Origin: Plantago major
Lineage: Eukaryota > Streptophyta > Magnoliopsida > Lamiales > Plantaginaceae
DNA length: 64,000 nt
Assembly: GCA_026545765.1 (NCBI GenBank)
Contig: CM048843.1
Location: forward strand, 19,899,646-19,963,645
Direction: 5' to 3'
Position numbers and translations under genes: made by a program. This document shows, piece after piece, positions 22,200-34,948 of the stretch (its first letter is position 1; each line of letters opens with the position of its first letter). A model generated the notes under the pieces. That model made no database searches. It saw only the letters and a program-made list of their open reading frames with translations, and was not told where the DNA came from.

Positions 22200-25100
22200 A
22201 TGGATAGCTTTGTGGAGGATGAGTTCCAAATCCAGTCTGGAAGTGATGAGTTTGAAGCTGGTTCAGGATATGGGCAAAACGCTCCTGAGAACCAATCATC
22301 CAAAAGAAAGAAGTACCACAGACACACCACCCATCAAATTCAAGAGCTCGAGAAGTAAGTCCAAACTTTCTCTCCTTACTAAAGTTCCAAGAATAATTAA
22401 TGGTTGCTTTCAACATGGTGTTACTCGCATATGTTGCAGCCTTCTTAATTGAATGGTGTTGTTTAACCAAAAAAAGTAATGTTGTGTTGATACTTATAAG
22501 ACTTAATAGTATCTCTTCGTGTTTTTATTCAGTGCTTTCAAGGAAAATCCACACCCTGATGAAAAAGCAAGATTGGATCTGGGCAACATACTAGGCTTAG
22601 AAAGCAAGCAGGTGAAATTCTGGTTCCAAAATCGGCGAACCCAAGTAAAGGTAATTTATTTGTCCACTGGACTCATTTCAATTGAATTCCTATGCATTAG
22701 ATGTGCAATTGTTGCTTGCTCGATTGTATGAACTAATTCCAAATTGATGATATAGGCTCAGGTTGGGCGCCATGAGAATTCAACATTGAAACAAGAAAAT
22801 GACAAGTTGCGGATGGAGAACATGGCCATGAAAGAACTCTTGAAGAACCCGGTCTGCAATAAGTGTGGTGGCTCAGCCATTATTAGTGAAATTTCTACAG
22901 AGGAACATCATCTGTTGGTCGAGAATGCCAGGTTGAAGGATGAGCTTAACCGACTTGGTCACCTAGCATCATGTAGAACCAATGGCTATTTACCTCCCCC
23001 AGATCACAATTCAGGCTTGGGCCTCTCGGTTGGACAAGGTGGCCTAGATAGTGGATCGACCACACTATTGGATAATGGAAATCCGACATCAAATGCCACT
23101 CATGTAATTCCTAATGAGGGACCTGACATCAATATGATAGATGTTGAAGTTCCCCTAAGGAATGAGTCAATGTTTGCTGAGCTTGCAGTCAATGCAATGG
23201 ATGAACTAATTAAGTTGTCTAAACTTGATGGTCCTCTATGGTTCAGAAACTTGCAAGGGAATGGAGAGTCATTGGACGTCAATGAGTACATGAAAGTGTT
23301 TCCTTTGATGAAACATAATAATCTTGTTTCTCAAGGAACAAGAGCAAGCGAAATCGTGAGGATCGAGAATTTAGCTCTTATAGAAGCATTCTTGGACCCG
23401 GTAATTTTGCATTTCCTAGATGCATGAGTTTGCTCTGCAATTCCATCTCATTATGTAGTTTAAAATACTTACTTTCTCTCTCTAGGAACGATGGATACAA
23501 ATATTTCCACTAAGCATTGGCAGAGCCTCAACGACAGATGTGATTTTTGCTGGAAAACGTGGGAATAGAAATGGTGCAATGCAGTTGGTACGAATGTTTA
23601 CATCATTCAACAATGTTATTTATTTTTTTTTCCTTAAAAGCAAAAAACTAGTGACTCGGTACAATTACATTATTTTGGCAGATGCAAGCGGAGTTTCAAG
23701 TAATTTGCCCAATGGTACCAGTCCGTCAAGTGAAGTTTGTGCGCTTTTGTAAACAACACACAGATAATATATGGGCAGTTGTTGACGTTTCGGTGGACAC
23801 CATTAGTGATAGTGCTGCAAGGAAAGCCTCTTTCAACTTCAGAAGATTTCCTTCTGGATGGATCGTGCAAACCATGATGAATGGTCACTCAAAGGTTGTC
23901 ATTGTGTGCTTAACATTAGAGAATTGATATCAGTTGGATGTGATAATTAACATTAGAGAATTGATATACATATATTATCTAATTCATTGTGTGTTAATGT
24001 TTCAACTTTAATTGCGCCATTTTTTGTCTCATCTTCATACACATGCACTTTAAATTATAATCATGTATATACATTTCATAAATGCTAAACGGTTCCGTTG
24101 TTGTCCAAGTATTAGGATATTTCATGTCATATGCGATGATGCGATGTTTGCTAACTCATAAATCCAATTTCAGGTTACTTGGATTGAGCACATAGAGTAT
24201 GATGAGAATTTCATCCATGAGAGGTACCAATCATCAGTCAGATCAGGCATGGCATTTGGTGCACACAAGTGGCTAACCGACTTAAAAAGACAATGTGAGA
24301 TCGTTTCTTGCATCAAGTCTATGTCCTTGAATGGAGATAATGCAGGTATTATAGTATCATTTATTTTTCAACTTTTTTTCTTTTGAAATAATAATACACT
24401 ACAATATATAATATCGTTAAGTGGAGGGGTGTATTTTGAACCGAACGAACCGAACAATGACCTTAATGGACGTTCGTTTGTTCAATAAGTCGTATGTTCG
24501 GTTCGTGTTCGACGAACATCACAACCACTTGTTCGTGTTCGGTTCGTTAACATTTCAAAAAGTTTGCGTTCGTTCATTAACGTTCGGTTGTTCGGTTCGT
24601 CAAAGACATAAAATCGAATATAATACAATAAAAATAAAAATATTCTAGTTAAAATGTCCTAAAACCACTATATAAACAAAAAAAGTCACAATTACATTTC
24701 ATAAGTATTGCATAATTATATAAATATAATTATTAATAGTTATATAATATTAACATATTGTATGATTATATTATATTAAATTTTTCCGTGAACCGTTCGT
24801 GAACTACTGAACAATAATAAATATGTTCGTGTTCGGTTCGTTATATATACAAACATGTTCGCAAACTGTTCGGTTCGGTCAAACTCGAACACGAACCAAG
24901 CGTTGACCGGAATTTTTCACGAACGTTTAATTCATTTACATCCTTGCGGCTTAAGATTCTCATAAATAACCATAATATGTTTCCATGTCTTCCAGGTTGT
25001 ACTCCAAATGGTAGAAAGAGCATCACCAAGCTGGCCATGCGTATGACGCGCAGCTTCGCTACCGGTATATGTTCCACAGTGCACAATTGGGAACTTCTTC

Positions 25101-25931
25101 AAATGAAAGAGGATACAAAGTTCATGATTCGTGAGAGTCGTGGTCATCTTGGGGAACCGGCTGGCATGATCTTAAATGCCATATCAACTGTTTGGATGCA
25201 CATTCAACCGCAACTTTTGTATGAGTTTTTACAAAATGAAAATAATCGTGTGTTTTGGGATATATTCACACATAACGGTCCTATGCAGAAGATTTTGCAG
25301 ATTCCCAAAACCCTGGGTCCCAGTTACAACAAGACCACTCTTCTTCGTGGAAGCGTAAGAATTTTTGTAATATACACATTTTCTTGAATCGTAGTAAAAT
25401 TTATCAGTGCTTCGATACCAAATCCATCATATGCTTGAATTCACACCACAAGTTTCATGCACTACTCATAAACTAGGACTAGATAAGACTTTTTATGGTG
25501 AATACTTGTGCTTTATTCAATGTGAGTAGTTTTGATTTGTGTACTTCAACTTGCAGGCGAACGATAACTATATCGTGATTTTGCAAGACACAAACACGGA
25601 TGCTTTTGGATCATATCTTGTTCATGCATCTATGGACCCTGCATCAATAAAGTCAATTCTCTCCGGTGATGACTCAGCTAAAGTGGCCATCTTACCATCT
25701 GGGTTTGTGATCGTGCCAGGTCGTTATCCTACTTCTGACTGTGAAATGAATGGTGAAGGTAGCTCGACATTTCAAGCGGAACTACCCGGCTCACTATTGA
25801 CTGTCAGTTTTCAAATTTTGGCGAGCAGCAGGCCAACATCGAAGCCACCATTGGAGTCTATCGAAACAATAAAGAAGCTCATCACCCGCACTATCGATGG
25901 CATTAAATCCGGCCTACAGAAAGTACACTAA
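22200..25931 (+). CDS. HD-ZIP class IV homeodomain-START transcription factor
   Basis: Eight exons: 22200-22354, 22533-22650, 22756-23400, 23486-23587, 23682-23894, 24174-24345, 24996-25354 and 25557-25931. They join in frame to 712 residues. A homeodomain lies at about residues 35-93 ([17 protein letters not shown] ... [13 protein letters not shown]). A zipper-loop-zipper follows, with the class IV cysteine loop (NPVCNKCGG). A START domain then runs at about 215-450 ([16 protein letters not shown]), followed by the HD-SAD C-terminal region. Class IV factors such as ATML1, PDF2 and ANL2 act in the nucleus of epidermal cells, binding L1-box promoters. Oddities are RTQVK where most members have RTQMK and a rather short N-terminus. 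Intron 6 holds a hAT-like insertion. The exact orthologue is not assigned. Confidence 0.92.
24425..24945. mobile_element. hAT-like non-autonomous element in HD-ZIP intron 6
   Basis: AGGGGTGTATTTTGAACCG at the left and CATTTACATCCTT at the right form degraded inverted ends. Subterminal zones carry many TTCGGTTCG, GAACCGAACG and GTTCGTG words on both strands around an AT core. It sits inside intron 6 (24346-24995). No convincing 8-bp duplication remains, so it is older than the element at 17303. Confidence 0.6.
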
Positions 25932-26401
25932 CGGTCATCGAAAACTAACCATCAATGCAAATTGGGCTCGCGTATCGATTGAAATCATTTGGAACTACTT
26001 GAAGTTTTTGTCGAACCATTTCTATATTTGTGCATTATATTTTTATAATTGTATCATGAATCCCTCGACTTAACACCACCTTATCTAAACTTTATGCCTA
26101 TTTTATTCTAAAAATGTGTATTGAGTCTATTGACTAGGTTTTGCAATATACAAACAAAAATATAAAAAAAAAAAAACAGTGGCTGAAAACCCACAGGAAG
26201 AAAGGTGTAGGTGATTGGTGTCTTCTCATGGTGATGTCCAGCCACATGTAAAGTAACCACCATAACAAACTCCTTCTCACTCACCTGCTGACTCTCTCTC
26301 TCTCTAGAAACCTCTCTTCCTGAATTTCATACGATTCTGTTATAATTCAACTTTTTTGCTCTGTTTTGTCTCGTCTTATCTGCTACTGCTAGCTGCTGGT
26401 G
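25932..26401 (+). other. 3' UTR of HD-ZIP gene and promoter/5' UTR of the ACT-repeat gene
   Basis: Only 470 bp separate the HD-ZIP stop from the next ATG. An A-run lies at 26161-26176. A CT-repeat tract (CTCTCTCTCTCT) near 26292 sits in the presumed 5' UTR of the downstream gene. Confidence 0.5.
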
Positions 26402-29400
26402 ATGATTACCATCGGTGTACCGAGCGACGAGGTGGTATGGGTCGAGAAAGGGAAGAAACCCGGTGATCCGTACGTCATCACCGTGAATTGTCCCGATAAG
26501 ACTGGTTTAGGTTGCGATATTTGCCATGCCATTCTCGATTTTGGCCTCTATATCAGCAAAGGAGGTTTCTATTCTTCGCTCGCTCGCTAATTACCTCTCC
26601 TAATCTCTTTTTTCTCTGCAATTTTTGTGTTCGTGTGTATATATTGGACTTGTTGTCATGGTTTCGTGTTTCTTAATTGATGATCAAGGAATTAAGTTAG
26701 TTAAGGAGTGATGATATGTGCTGTGAAATTTTGCTGAGCTGCTACTGTAGAATTTAGATAGTTGTAATCATGTCTGTTGTACTTGTGGTCACTATCAATT
26801 TGATTTGCTATTTATTTTTATTTTTTTAATTTCTCACCGGTATTAATTCGGTTTACTATTTGATAAAGAAAGATGTTTTCAGGTGATTCTCATTCTGTAA
26901 ACTTGCTGACTTTCAAGTATTGACTTAAATTCAGAATTTGTGGCTTTTCAATTGTATAGGTTTATATGATTCTTCTTCGTTTGTATCATATAAAGATATA
27001 AAGTAAGGTCACTGACTCGTTGTCGGGTTTTAAATGAACTGACAATTAAAGTCGGCTCATTTCATTTAAGTTTAGATACGAAATGGAAACCCCCTTGATG
27101 TTTAGCAGATAGAAAATGAGAACCTTCTTTCGGAAGAGGAAGGATAACTATTCCTCTTCTGGAAAAACCTCTTAGTGCTTTGCATAATTGTTCAAAGAAA
27201 TTCAATTTTCTGATGGGTATTGCATTCCCTGCCCTGTACAGTTTTCTTTCTGGTTCGGCAGTTGAGGTTATTTACTAATTTTGAGAAATTGTGTAATCTT
27301 CAGATGTTTCGACGGATGGCATATGGTGTTATATAGTATTATGGGTAACACCTCGCTGCAGTTCACGTCCTGTGAGATGGATGAACCTGAAAGATCGTCT
27401 TTTGTCAATATGCCCATCATCCAGACCATCATTCTTTTTGCCCCAGCCAGCTCTGCATGCCTCATCCCCAACGGTTTACCTGCTGAAGTTCTGTAGCCTT
27501 GATCGGAAAGGATTGGTACATGGTAACAAACATAGCTCCTTACACTGGTCATGTTACAATTTCCATATTTTATCTGTTATTAAATGAGAATGATGCTACT
27601 TGGGCTTCCTGTAGTTTGCCTCAATATCTGAGAAACCCATGAATTTGAGACAAGGGTGTACTCAATACTTTTTCAAACTTGTGTGTTTTTCTGATATTTC
27701 GTTTAACCATGGAAGGGCCTACTGAAAATTCTCCTGGTGTAAAATGATACCATGTTTTCTCCAGATGTCACGCATGTCCTTGATGAGCTCGAGCTTACTA
27801 TTCAGCGAGTAAAAGTGACCACAACTCCTGATGGTCGCGTCATGGACCTGTTCTTCATAACAGATAACTTGTAAGTATTCACTTGTAATGTTCTCGAGTA
27901 GTTACTTCTGCAGAATAGGTAGGTCTGTTCTTTTTACTAGTTCGTGTGCTGCTCTGTGACTCCTACTGTAACATCAGGTGCCATTGGTTGAAAAACTTTT
28001 TGCTGTTCTATATTGTTCTGGAGGGGTTGACCTTTATCCACGTAATATCACCTTAATGGAAACATTTTTGATGATGCACCAAAGCCGTGGACTCTTCAAG
28101 CAAAGGTTTATGTTGAAGTTGCAGAAAACTATATATAGGTTAACCTTCACGAACTGTTTTATGATTAAAAAAGAACTTCCCAGTACTGACCTGTGGCAAA
28201 TGCTCGGCTTGAGAATTTTCAGATAGAGAACAATCTGTATAAAACTATCAAAAGTTACACCATGTCAACTTGCTTCTTTCATGATGACCTGCAATTCTCT
28301 CCCAGGAAAAATGTATCAGAAAAGTGATTTTTATTAGTACTCCAACTGATTTGAAGTTTCCTAAGGATATCTGTACCTATTCGAGTTGCAAAATATAAGC
28401 GGTTAAACATGATTTTCAGGACACAAAAGGACAATGCCTTTATTTCAAATATATTCACGTTCTGATTTAGGTTATTATCTTTGTTTATAGCGTGTCTTGC
28501 CCATTGAATGTCTTTTGCCATTTGAGGAATAAAGTTCTTGATACTCATTAAATATTCCTATATGTCTGATTATATATTAGCATGATGACGATTTTCTTGA
28601 CAGGGAGCTCTTGCATACAAAAGAGAGGCAGACTGAGATGTACGAGCAGCTGCATACTGTTATTGGTGAATCATGTACTACTTGTGAACTTCAGTTGGCT
28701 GGCCCCACGTATAATAATCTTCAAGTCATGCCTTCTCTGTCTCCAGTTGTTGAGGATGAGTTATTTAGAGTCTCGTTGTCTGAAAAGGAAACTCGCTCAC
28801 AGGCTCTTAGCCAAGATATCAAGGGGTTGAAAAGGTCCAGTGTAAAGATTGATAATTCTTTGAGTCCAGCCCATACGTTGCTTCAGATTAACTGTGTAGA
28901 TCACAAGGGTTTCCTTTACGACATTATGAGGACATTAAAAGACTGTAACATGCAGGTACAAGTTCATATCTATCCTTAATTTTAAACTTTATTATTGATT
29001 CTTCTTCTACTTGTATGCTTTACCTGTTAACATTTTTACTATCATATTGGTGCTAATAGCAGCTATGTGGAATTGAAATGTACTGTAGCTTTATGCTTCC
29101 AATTATTTTTCCAAATTATACCTTCCTCAAGAATCAATGCATTGGGCTGCATAATGTGTTTGTATATAGCTATATCTTTATGAAAATGCCCCTCTTAGGA
29201 ATCTGCGATATCAAGTTTGGCAGGACTAGCTTATTCTTTGCTGATAGGCATATACAGGTTTTGTTGGATATACATACTCCCTGCATGCTTTATAGCAGAG
29301 TCTCCTAGCTTGAGTTATGGGTGATTATTAACCTAATCAGCCTTTATGCACGCTAATTGTATATCTTGAATTTGATAATTTCAAACTGGTCCTTGTATTA

Positions 29401-30428
29401 TATAACCAGTGTTTTGATGACTTCCACTGTTTCACGTGTATGTCACACTATATGACTTGCGACATCAAATTTGAAAAGAATATTGTGTAATAACAAATAT
29501 ACTAAACTTCTGACTGAGAAATTTGAACAAGTACCATTATGCTTTATTGTCTGAATCAGTGCTCTTTTTTCTTTACTAGATAGCATACGGCCGATTTTCG
29601 CCTGTAAAGAATAGTTTCCGGGAATTAGACCTGTTTATTCGTTATAAAGATGGGAAGAAAATAGTAGATCCAGAAAAACAAGATGCACTTTGCTCCCGCC
29701 TAAAGCTTGAATTGCTTCACCCGTTACGTGTTGTTGTCACAAACCGCGGCCCAGATACTGAGCTTTTGGTTGCTAATCCAGTAGAGCTATGTGGAAGGGG
29801 AAGACCTCGAGTTTTTTATGATGTTACTTTCTCCCTAAAGAGTCTTGGGATCTGCATCTTCTCTGTAAGTAATTATATTCTTTCAAGCCTATGATTCAGG
29901 ATCTATTGAGCTCCTTTCTTCATTTCATTGTTTTGGTTTAGAGAGAACATGCCTGAATTTGTCTGTCTCTTTTCAACCAAGCACACTTGTGCAGGGGTTA
30001 TTACATGACTCACCCTATTTAAGTCTTTCTATGTGTAACTAACTTGCACTAATTCCCTGTGTGCTGTTTTACTGCATGGAAGTTGAAACCCTTCATGATT
30101 TGAAACTGTTCTCCAAATTAAGAAAATTTTGGCATAAAAATGACCTTTCCGATTTTGGTAACAGAAAATGTCATACTGAAGAGAACACCAAGAGCTTATT
30201 TGTTATGCAAACAGGATGTTAAGTCTTTGACCTCGTTCTGATTTCTAAATTGATTTATAAGCATCATATTGTCTGCTTTAGGCTGAGATCGGAAGACATT
30301 CAGCAGCAGATCGCGAATGGGAAGTCTACAGGTTCCTTCTGGATGAGAACTGCAAGTTTGAGCTATCCAGTGTTGTCGTTAGGAATCAGATTGTGGATAA
30401 GGTGAGAAGAACACTGATGGGCTGGTAA
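26402..30428 (+). CDS. ACT-domain repeat protein, ACR9/ACR10-like
   Basis: Six exons: 26402-26564, 27304-27522, 27765-27870, 28604-28955, 29580-29864 and 30282-30428. They join in frame to 423 residues, close to the roughly 410 of Arabidopsis ACR9 and ACR10. Four ACT-like units are visible: VITVNCPDKTGLGCDICHAI near residue 25, KFCSLDRKGLVHDVTHVL near 115, LLQINCVDHKGFLYDIM near 265, and FYDVTFSLKSLGICIFSAEI near 350. ACT domains bind small ligands, typically amino acids. ACR proteins are proposed plant nitrogen or amino-acid sensors, but the ligand of this subclass is not established. It ends RRTLMGW and a TAA. The YCED-like gene converges on it from downstream. Confidence 0.92.
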
Positions 30429-31409
30429 GTGAGTTCCTATGTCTTCACCTGGCCGTTTCATCTGGGCAGGATTTCTCCTATGGAATGTAGTAAAAAAGCT
30501 TGTCAAACATGTTGACCGTGCTGTGCCTAGAAAGAGGAAGGACTTGTCATCACGGCTTGGGATTGGGCGTGATGGAGGGAAGTCTGGAAGACATAGTTGG
30601 AGTCAGGGCTTACCTGTGTAGTTTTTTGCTTCATTTCTGGATTGGAGTGCATGTTCCTTTTTAGTACTACGATAGTAATGATTTACAGTAGAGCATTTAT
30701 TCATTTGATTAAACAATTAGATTGGTTTATATACGAATATACCTAGATGCCTGTTACTGTATAGGATACGGACATGCTGTTTTGGGCGCCTTAATGTATT
30801 GGAATGCATCACAGCGTTTGACTTCATGTGCGTTCTTCTGAGTAATCATCGCCATCCAACTGTTACACTGTTCACTTGCATGGAAGCGAGTTCAGGTTCA
30901 TATAGTCTAAATATTGGTCATCTACCCATACTTGACATAGGAGGGTTGCATCTTCTTACACCCAAAAATTTATGTTCCCTGCAGGTTAGAGATTCTGAAT
31001 CCTTTGTCAGTCTTAATTAGTGCATGCAGTATATGCATTTTTGTCACCTGATCGATTTTATGGTCTGTGTCGTATTGTCTAATTTATTGGTCTGTGTCGT
31101 ATCATCTGACTTATTCTTGTTTCATGGTTGATAACATGGAAGCGTTCAAAGCATGCTTCAAAGATCAAACCAGAGACATATTCGCTTATTTGAATTCTGT
31201 ATTCTTCTGCCGCTTGCCAGCTTGTGTAGGGTGTGTTTGAACTGCGCATTTGGAAACTTGTAGCTCCTGGTCTTCATTGAACTGTACCATATAAGCCCTA
31301 ACATTATTACGTTGCCACCAAATGAGATGTGATAAACATACCATTACATCCTAAGGTTACAGGTCTTCTACCATAGTGTTCATTCATACTTCCACCTTGT
31401 ACATGAGCA
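30429..31409. other. Convergent 3' regions of ACR-like and YCED-like genes
   Basis: No conserved gene. A 60-codon frame at 30439-30621 starts 10 bases after the ACR stop in another frame, is Lys/Arg-rich and resembles no family I know. I treat it as 3' UTR. Confidence 0.45.
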
Positions 31410-32249
31410 CTACATATTCTTCTTAGTGTCTGTAAATATAAGCTGCTTCTTTAGCTCCAGTAGTTTATGCCACCGCATGCCAACAGAGGCTCTATTTAGT
31501 GTACCTAATTGCTGAAACTTCGGTTCAGGCTTTTCACAAGACTCCGAGCAGGTCTCTTGTACCGAGGTGGCTAGCCTAATGGTATCTTGCACCACAGAAT
31601 CAAGATCAGCTTCGAACCCTGGCTTCACATAAATAACCGAAGGATCATCTCCGCCTATCTCAGGCAATTGTTTCGACGGATCTCCTTTAACTCGCCTGGG
31701 CGACGGAAGAATCCACACCATGAACGTGGAATTAATCTCTCTCAAGAAGGGAGAACAGCAATTGTAACATTTCGTGTTGAAGCATGTTCTGATACTTCCT
31801 TCGACAGACAGTCCAAGTCCTGCCTGATTTTGGACGCAAAGGCTGACCGAAATATCAGAATCGTCCTTAACGTCGTCCAAAAGATCCAGAAGCTGAAGCT
31901 TCCTGAAAGAAAATGTGTAGTCACAGTTCCATTTTCCTTGCCATCTCCCATCTCCTGTTGAGATGGTGATTAGACGCTGCTTAGTCTTCTTGCCCGGTGC
32001 CTTCATCGGGGTAACATTCCTCTTGGTAGCATCCGTTGCCTGTGATACGATGGCAGTTCTCCTGTAAAAGCAAGGAAAGACAGGTTTGGGAAGTAAGTTG
32101 GATTGCATTTGATGGTTGATTTTAGTGGTAGAAAGTAGTAATGTTGAAGAGATGAAGATTGTATGCATATGGTTTTGTGTTGTTCTGCAAATCCTTATCT
32201 GATCGATACTAGTAGTGCATAATGGAGCTGCACATTCTGCGTGGGCCAA
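31410..32249 (-). CDS. Plastid YCED-like DUF177 protein (rRNA accumulation)
   Basis: A single-exon frame of 279 codons. The diagnostic DUF177/YceD core is present, with RTCFNTKCYNCCSPF carrying the paired cysteines, followed by an acidic segment and IGGDDPSVIYVKPG. Plant YCED homologues are chloroplast proteins needed for 23S rRNA accumulation. The upstream Met1 gives an unlikely leader. Met28 (codon at 32168-32166) starts a Ser/Thr-rich, acid-poor stretch (MHTIFISSTLLLSTTK) typical of a transit peptide and is the better start. The C-terminus ends at DTKKNM. The gene is convergent with the ACR-like gene, about 980 bp apart. Confidence 0.85.
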   Translation of the reverse strand: MAHAECAAPLCTTSIDQIRICRTTQNHMHTIFISSTLLLSTTKINHQMQSNLLPKPVFPCFYRRTAIVSQATDATKRNVTPMKAPGKKTKQRLITISTGDGRWQGKWNCDYTFSFRKLQLLDLLDDVKDDSDISVSLCVQNQAGLGLSVEGSIRTCFNTKCYNCCSPFLREINSTFMVWILPSPRRVKGDPSKQLPEIGGDDPSVIYVKPGFEADLDSVVQDTIRLATSVQETCSESCEKPEPKFQQLGTLNRASVGMRWHKLLELKKQLIFTDTKKNM

Positions 32250-34440
32250 TAATGGCTACAAAATCTGCCCCTAGCCTCGTCCACTTATTTCTTCCATCTA
32301 ATCCACATTTGTATACCCCAAAGTGCAGTTATGTTGGAAATAGTGAATAATATGTAGTAAATTTAATGCCTTGTGTGGTATGTTTACCTAGAGACCATGA
32401 CTTAATTATTTATTGATTAAGTGAATTAAATATATATTCGTAATCTACTATGTAATAGCTTCGAATCGATATATTGTATGCCTAAAACGGACCTTGTGTT
32501 AGGCAGTAATAATTGATCAAAGTTGAAAGGTAAAGTGGGTTATCTCATATTGCTTGCAAACAAGTATGTTTTCTAGTTTATAACCCTTACACTATACTCG
32601 GTGCATGCAATTGAGACTAGTGGGCTTGAGTTACGACATGCAAGTATTTGTACTGTGCGACTTGCATTTTAGCACGCGAGAGTGAAGGTTTTGCTGGTTG
32701 GTCTGCTCAAAAAATTCAAAAACTTTTGGCTTTAAAATTGATTTTGTTTGTAACTGAGACTAGTGGGCGAGCCACTAATGTATTACCAATGTGTATATAA
32801 TACAATCCTATTCTACTTCTCAGACAAAGAACTCTCAAAAGGCAATTTGAATTTGTCACATAAACAAATGTTGAACATTTAACTTCTCACAAAACATACA
32901 TAGAATGAAGAAAGAATGCTTGCAATCACAATATAATTAAAGCCTGTAGACGTTGAGAAATCTACAATCGAAATTAGGATTGATAATTAGGGGGCACCAG
33001 CGACTTGCAAGGCAACACGAGCAAACTTAGAGACGCGATGTTCCAAGGTGACACCGGTGTGGTGTCGACCGAAGGGACTCCGACGCTCAAGTCAGTAAAC
33101 TGGAAGAAGATGTATGGATTGAAGGAGATAGAGAGAGGGATGATGAGAGTCGACTTAATTATCCTGTTGGTTGGATTGGTTCAGCAGAGTGTGGATGAGC
33201 ACCGGTGAGAAGCTAGCTAACCTTGTTGGATGATCGAAGGAGACTGATGGTGATTGAGAGGGGGGGTGAAGAAGAAGAAGGATGGTTCAATGGAGTGATG
33301 TCAATGCTTTAGAGAGTCCACGCGTTTGAGAGAGAAAGCTAGGGTTTGTTCAGTGAGTATCAGATGATCTCTCCCTTGCTCACATGCATCCTATATAGCT
33401 CAACTAACCATTGGAGTCCGTCCTCCAATATCGGTGAGGCAGTTGGAGTCTCCAAGTGGGTTGAACCACGTTTTGGTTAGTTGGGAGAGTCGTGTGTAAT
33501 TCGGCTTGTTTGCTAAACTAGCTTCCTAATGAGACCGTCGATTGACTAACTCTACTGACTGACTGGGTGAGGTAGGATGGCTAGCCTACCCACCATTTGG
33601 TTGGTTCCATGAAGATGGTAGTGTACCTTGGCTTCTCTAGTACCAAGCGCAAGAGCTAGATCTCATGGGTTGGTCAGATGTCTTAGCTCCTTCGAGGACC
33701 ACCAAGGAGAGGGCCTTGGCTTGTGCTTGATTGGTCAATGAGAGATGAACCTTGATTGGTCAACGGGAGATGAACCTTGACTGATCAAAGTCGTCAAGTG
33801 ACTGAAACGCATTCGATTGTTCTTATGGATTGGGCTTGATCGTGGATTAATGGGCAAAAAACGAGGCCATATCAAATAATATTTGGACTAAGTTCTGGAC
33901 CGGACCAAGATACCAATTTTTGCCAATACAAAGCCAAAGATCCAAAGCGACATTAAATTGTTATTGATATGATCTAGGTATTCTAAAGTTAGTGCGTTAT
34001 CGAATTTACAATGAGAAACAAAGTTATATACATAGGAAAGAGAATTAGAACTGAAAAACTCAAAAAAGTAACTGCTCTCGCCGATTCTTATGAGCGGAGC
34101 TCACGGTGACGAGCTCTTTTGTTGAAGTGCCTTGTTGTCGCGAGACTGCATGTTCGGGATTTTTGCGTTTTTCTTCTTGTTTCAATTTTCCAAGTTCAAA
34201 TTCCACCTCCTAGCATTCTGTGTCAGGCCCTTTTATTTTGCAAATTTATTTGGTAAAATAATTAATAAGTAAATTAATAAAGTAATCATCTTTATTTTTT
34301 AAAATCAAGCGGTTTTCAAAGCTGGAGGTTCAATAATTCAAAACTTACAATTTCATACTATAAACCGTCTGTAACCGTAACCGAACCATATTCATTTGTT
34401 GAGTGAATTTCTCCTGGTCCACCTAATAAAATTCTTAATA
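32250..34440. other. Repetitive gene-free block, probable LTR-derived sequence
   Basis: TGTTGGAAATAGTG at 32332 looks like an LTR start, and GTGTATATAATACAATCC at about 32790-32807 like its TATA and polyadenylation region. A GC-richer segment at 32990-33850 reads like a retroelement leader. A matching second LTR was not found. The 67-codon frame at 33005-33208 is not supported as a gene. Confidence 0.35.
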
Positions 34441-34948
34441 ACAGATTAGTCTCTCACATTTAAACAATAACATTTTAGTCAAAAATCAATTTTTTGCGTT
34501 GACCGGCAAGAAATTACATTTCCAAGTGGAATTTCATTTCACATTTTGCACATTAACCCATGTAAAGTTTATAAAATTTCAAAATTGACCCAAAATAATT
34601 TTACTCTTTCATTTTCATCTTCTTCTTCATCAAACCTTTTATCATAAACTATTCTTCATCTTCCTCAAGACATATTTTTTTTCCATCCTAACACCTCAAC
34701 AAGAAATTGGTTAATTTCTTCTTCATCATAACATATTTGTTGAGTTCCCTAATTAATTCTTCTTCCTCTTTAATTACAGATTCGGGCAAGAGGAAGAAAC
34801 TCCCTAAATCTTAAACTTTTTAAAAAAATATTACTTTTTATTTCACCATTAATGGAGCTTGAAGCTCCATCAATGGAGTTTTTAAGCTCCATGGTGGAGC
34901 TTGGAGCCCGAATTGGGCACGATTGGAGCCCAATTCAGGCTCAATTGG

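Noticed and set aside
30439..30621. Basic 60-codon frame after the ACR-like stop
   Set aside because: It lies in the 3' UTR in a different frame, has no recognisable family and no splice evidence linking it to the gene.
33005..33208. 67-codon frame in the 32-34 kb block
   Set aside because: The surrounding composition is that of a retroelement leader and no conserved domain is visible.
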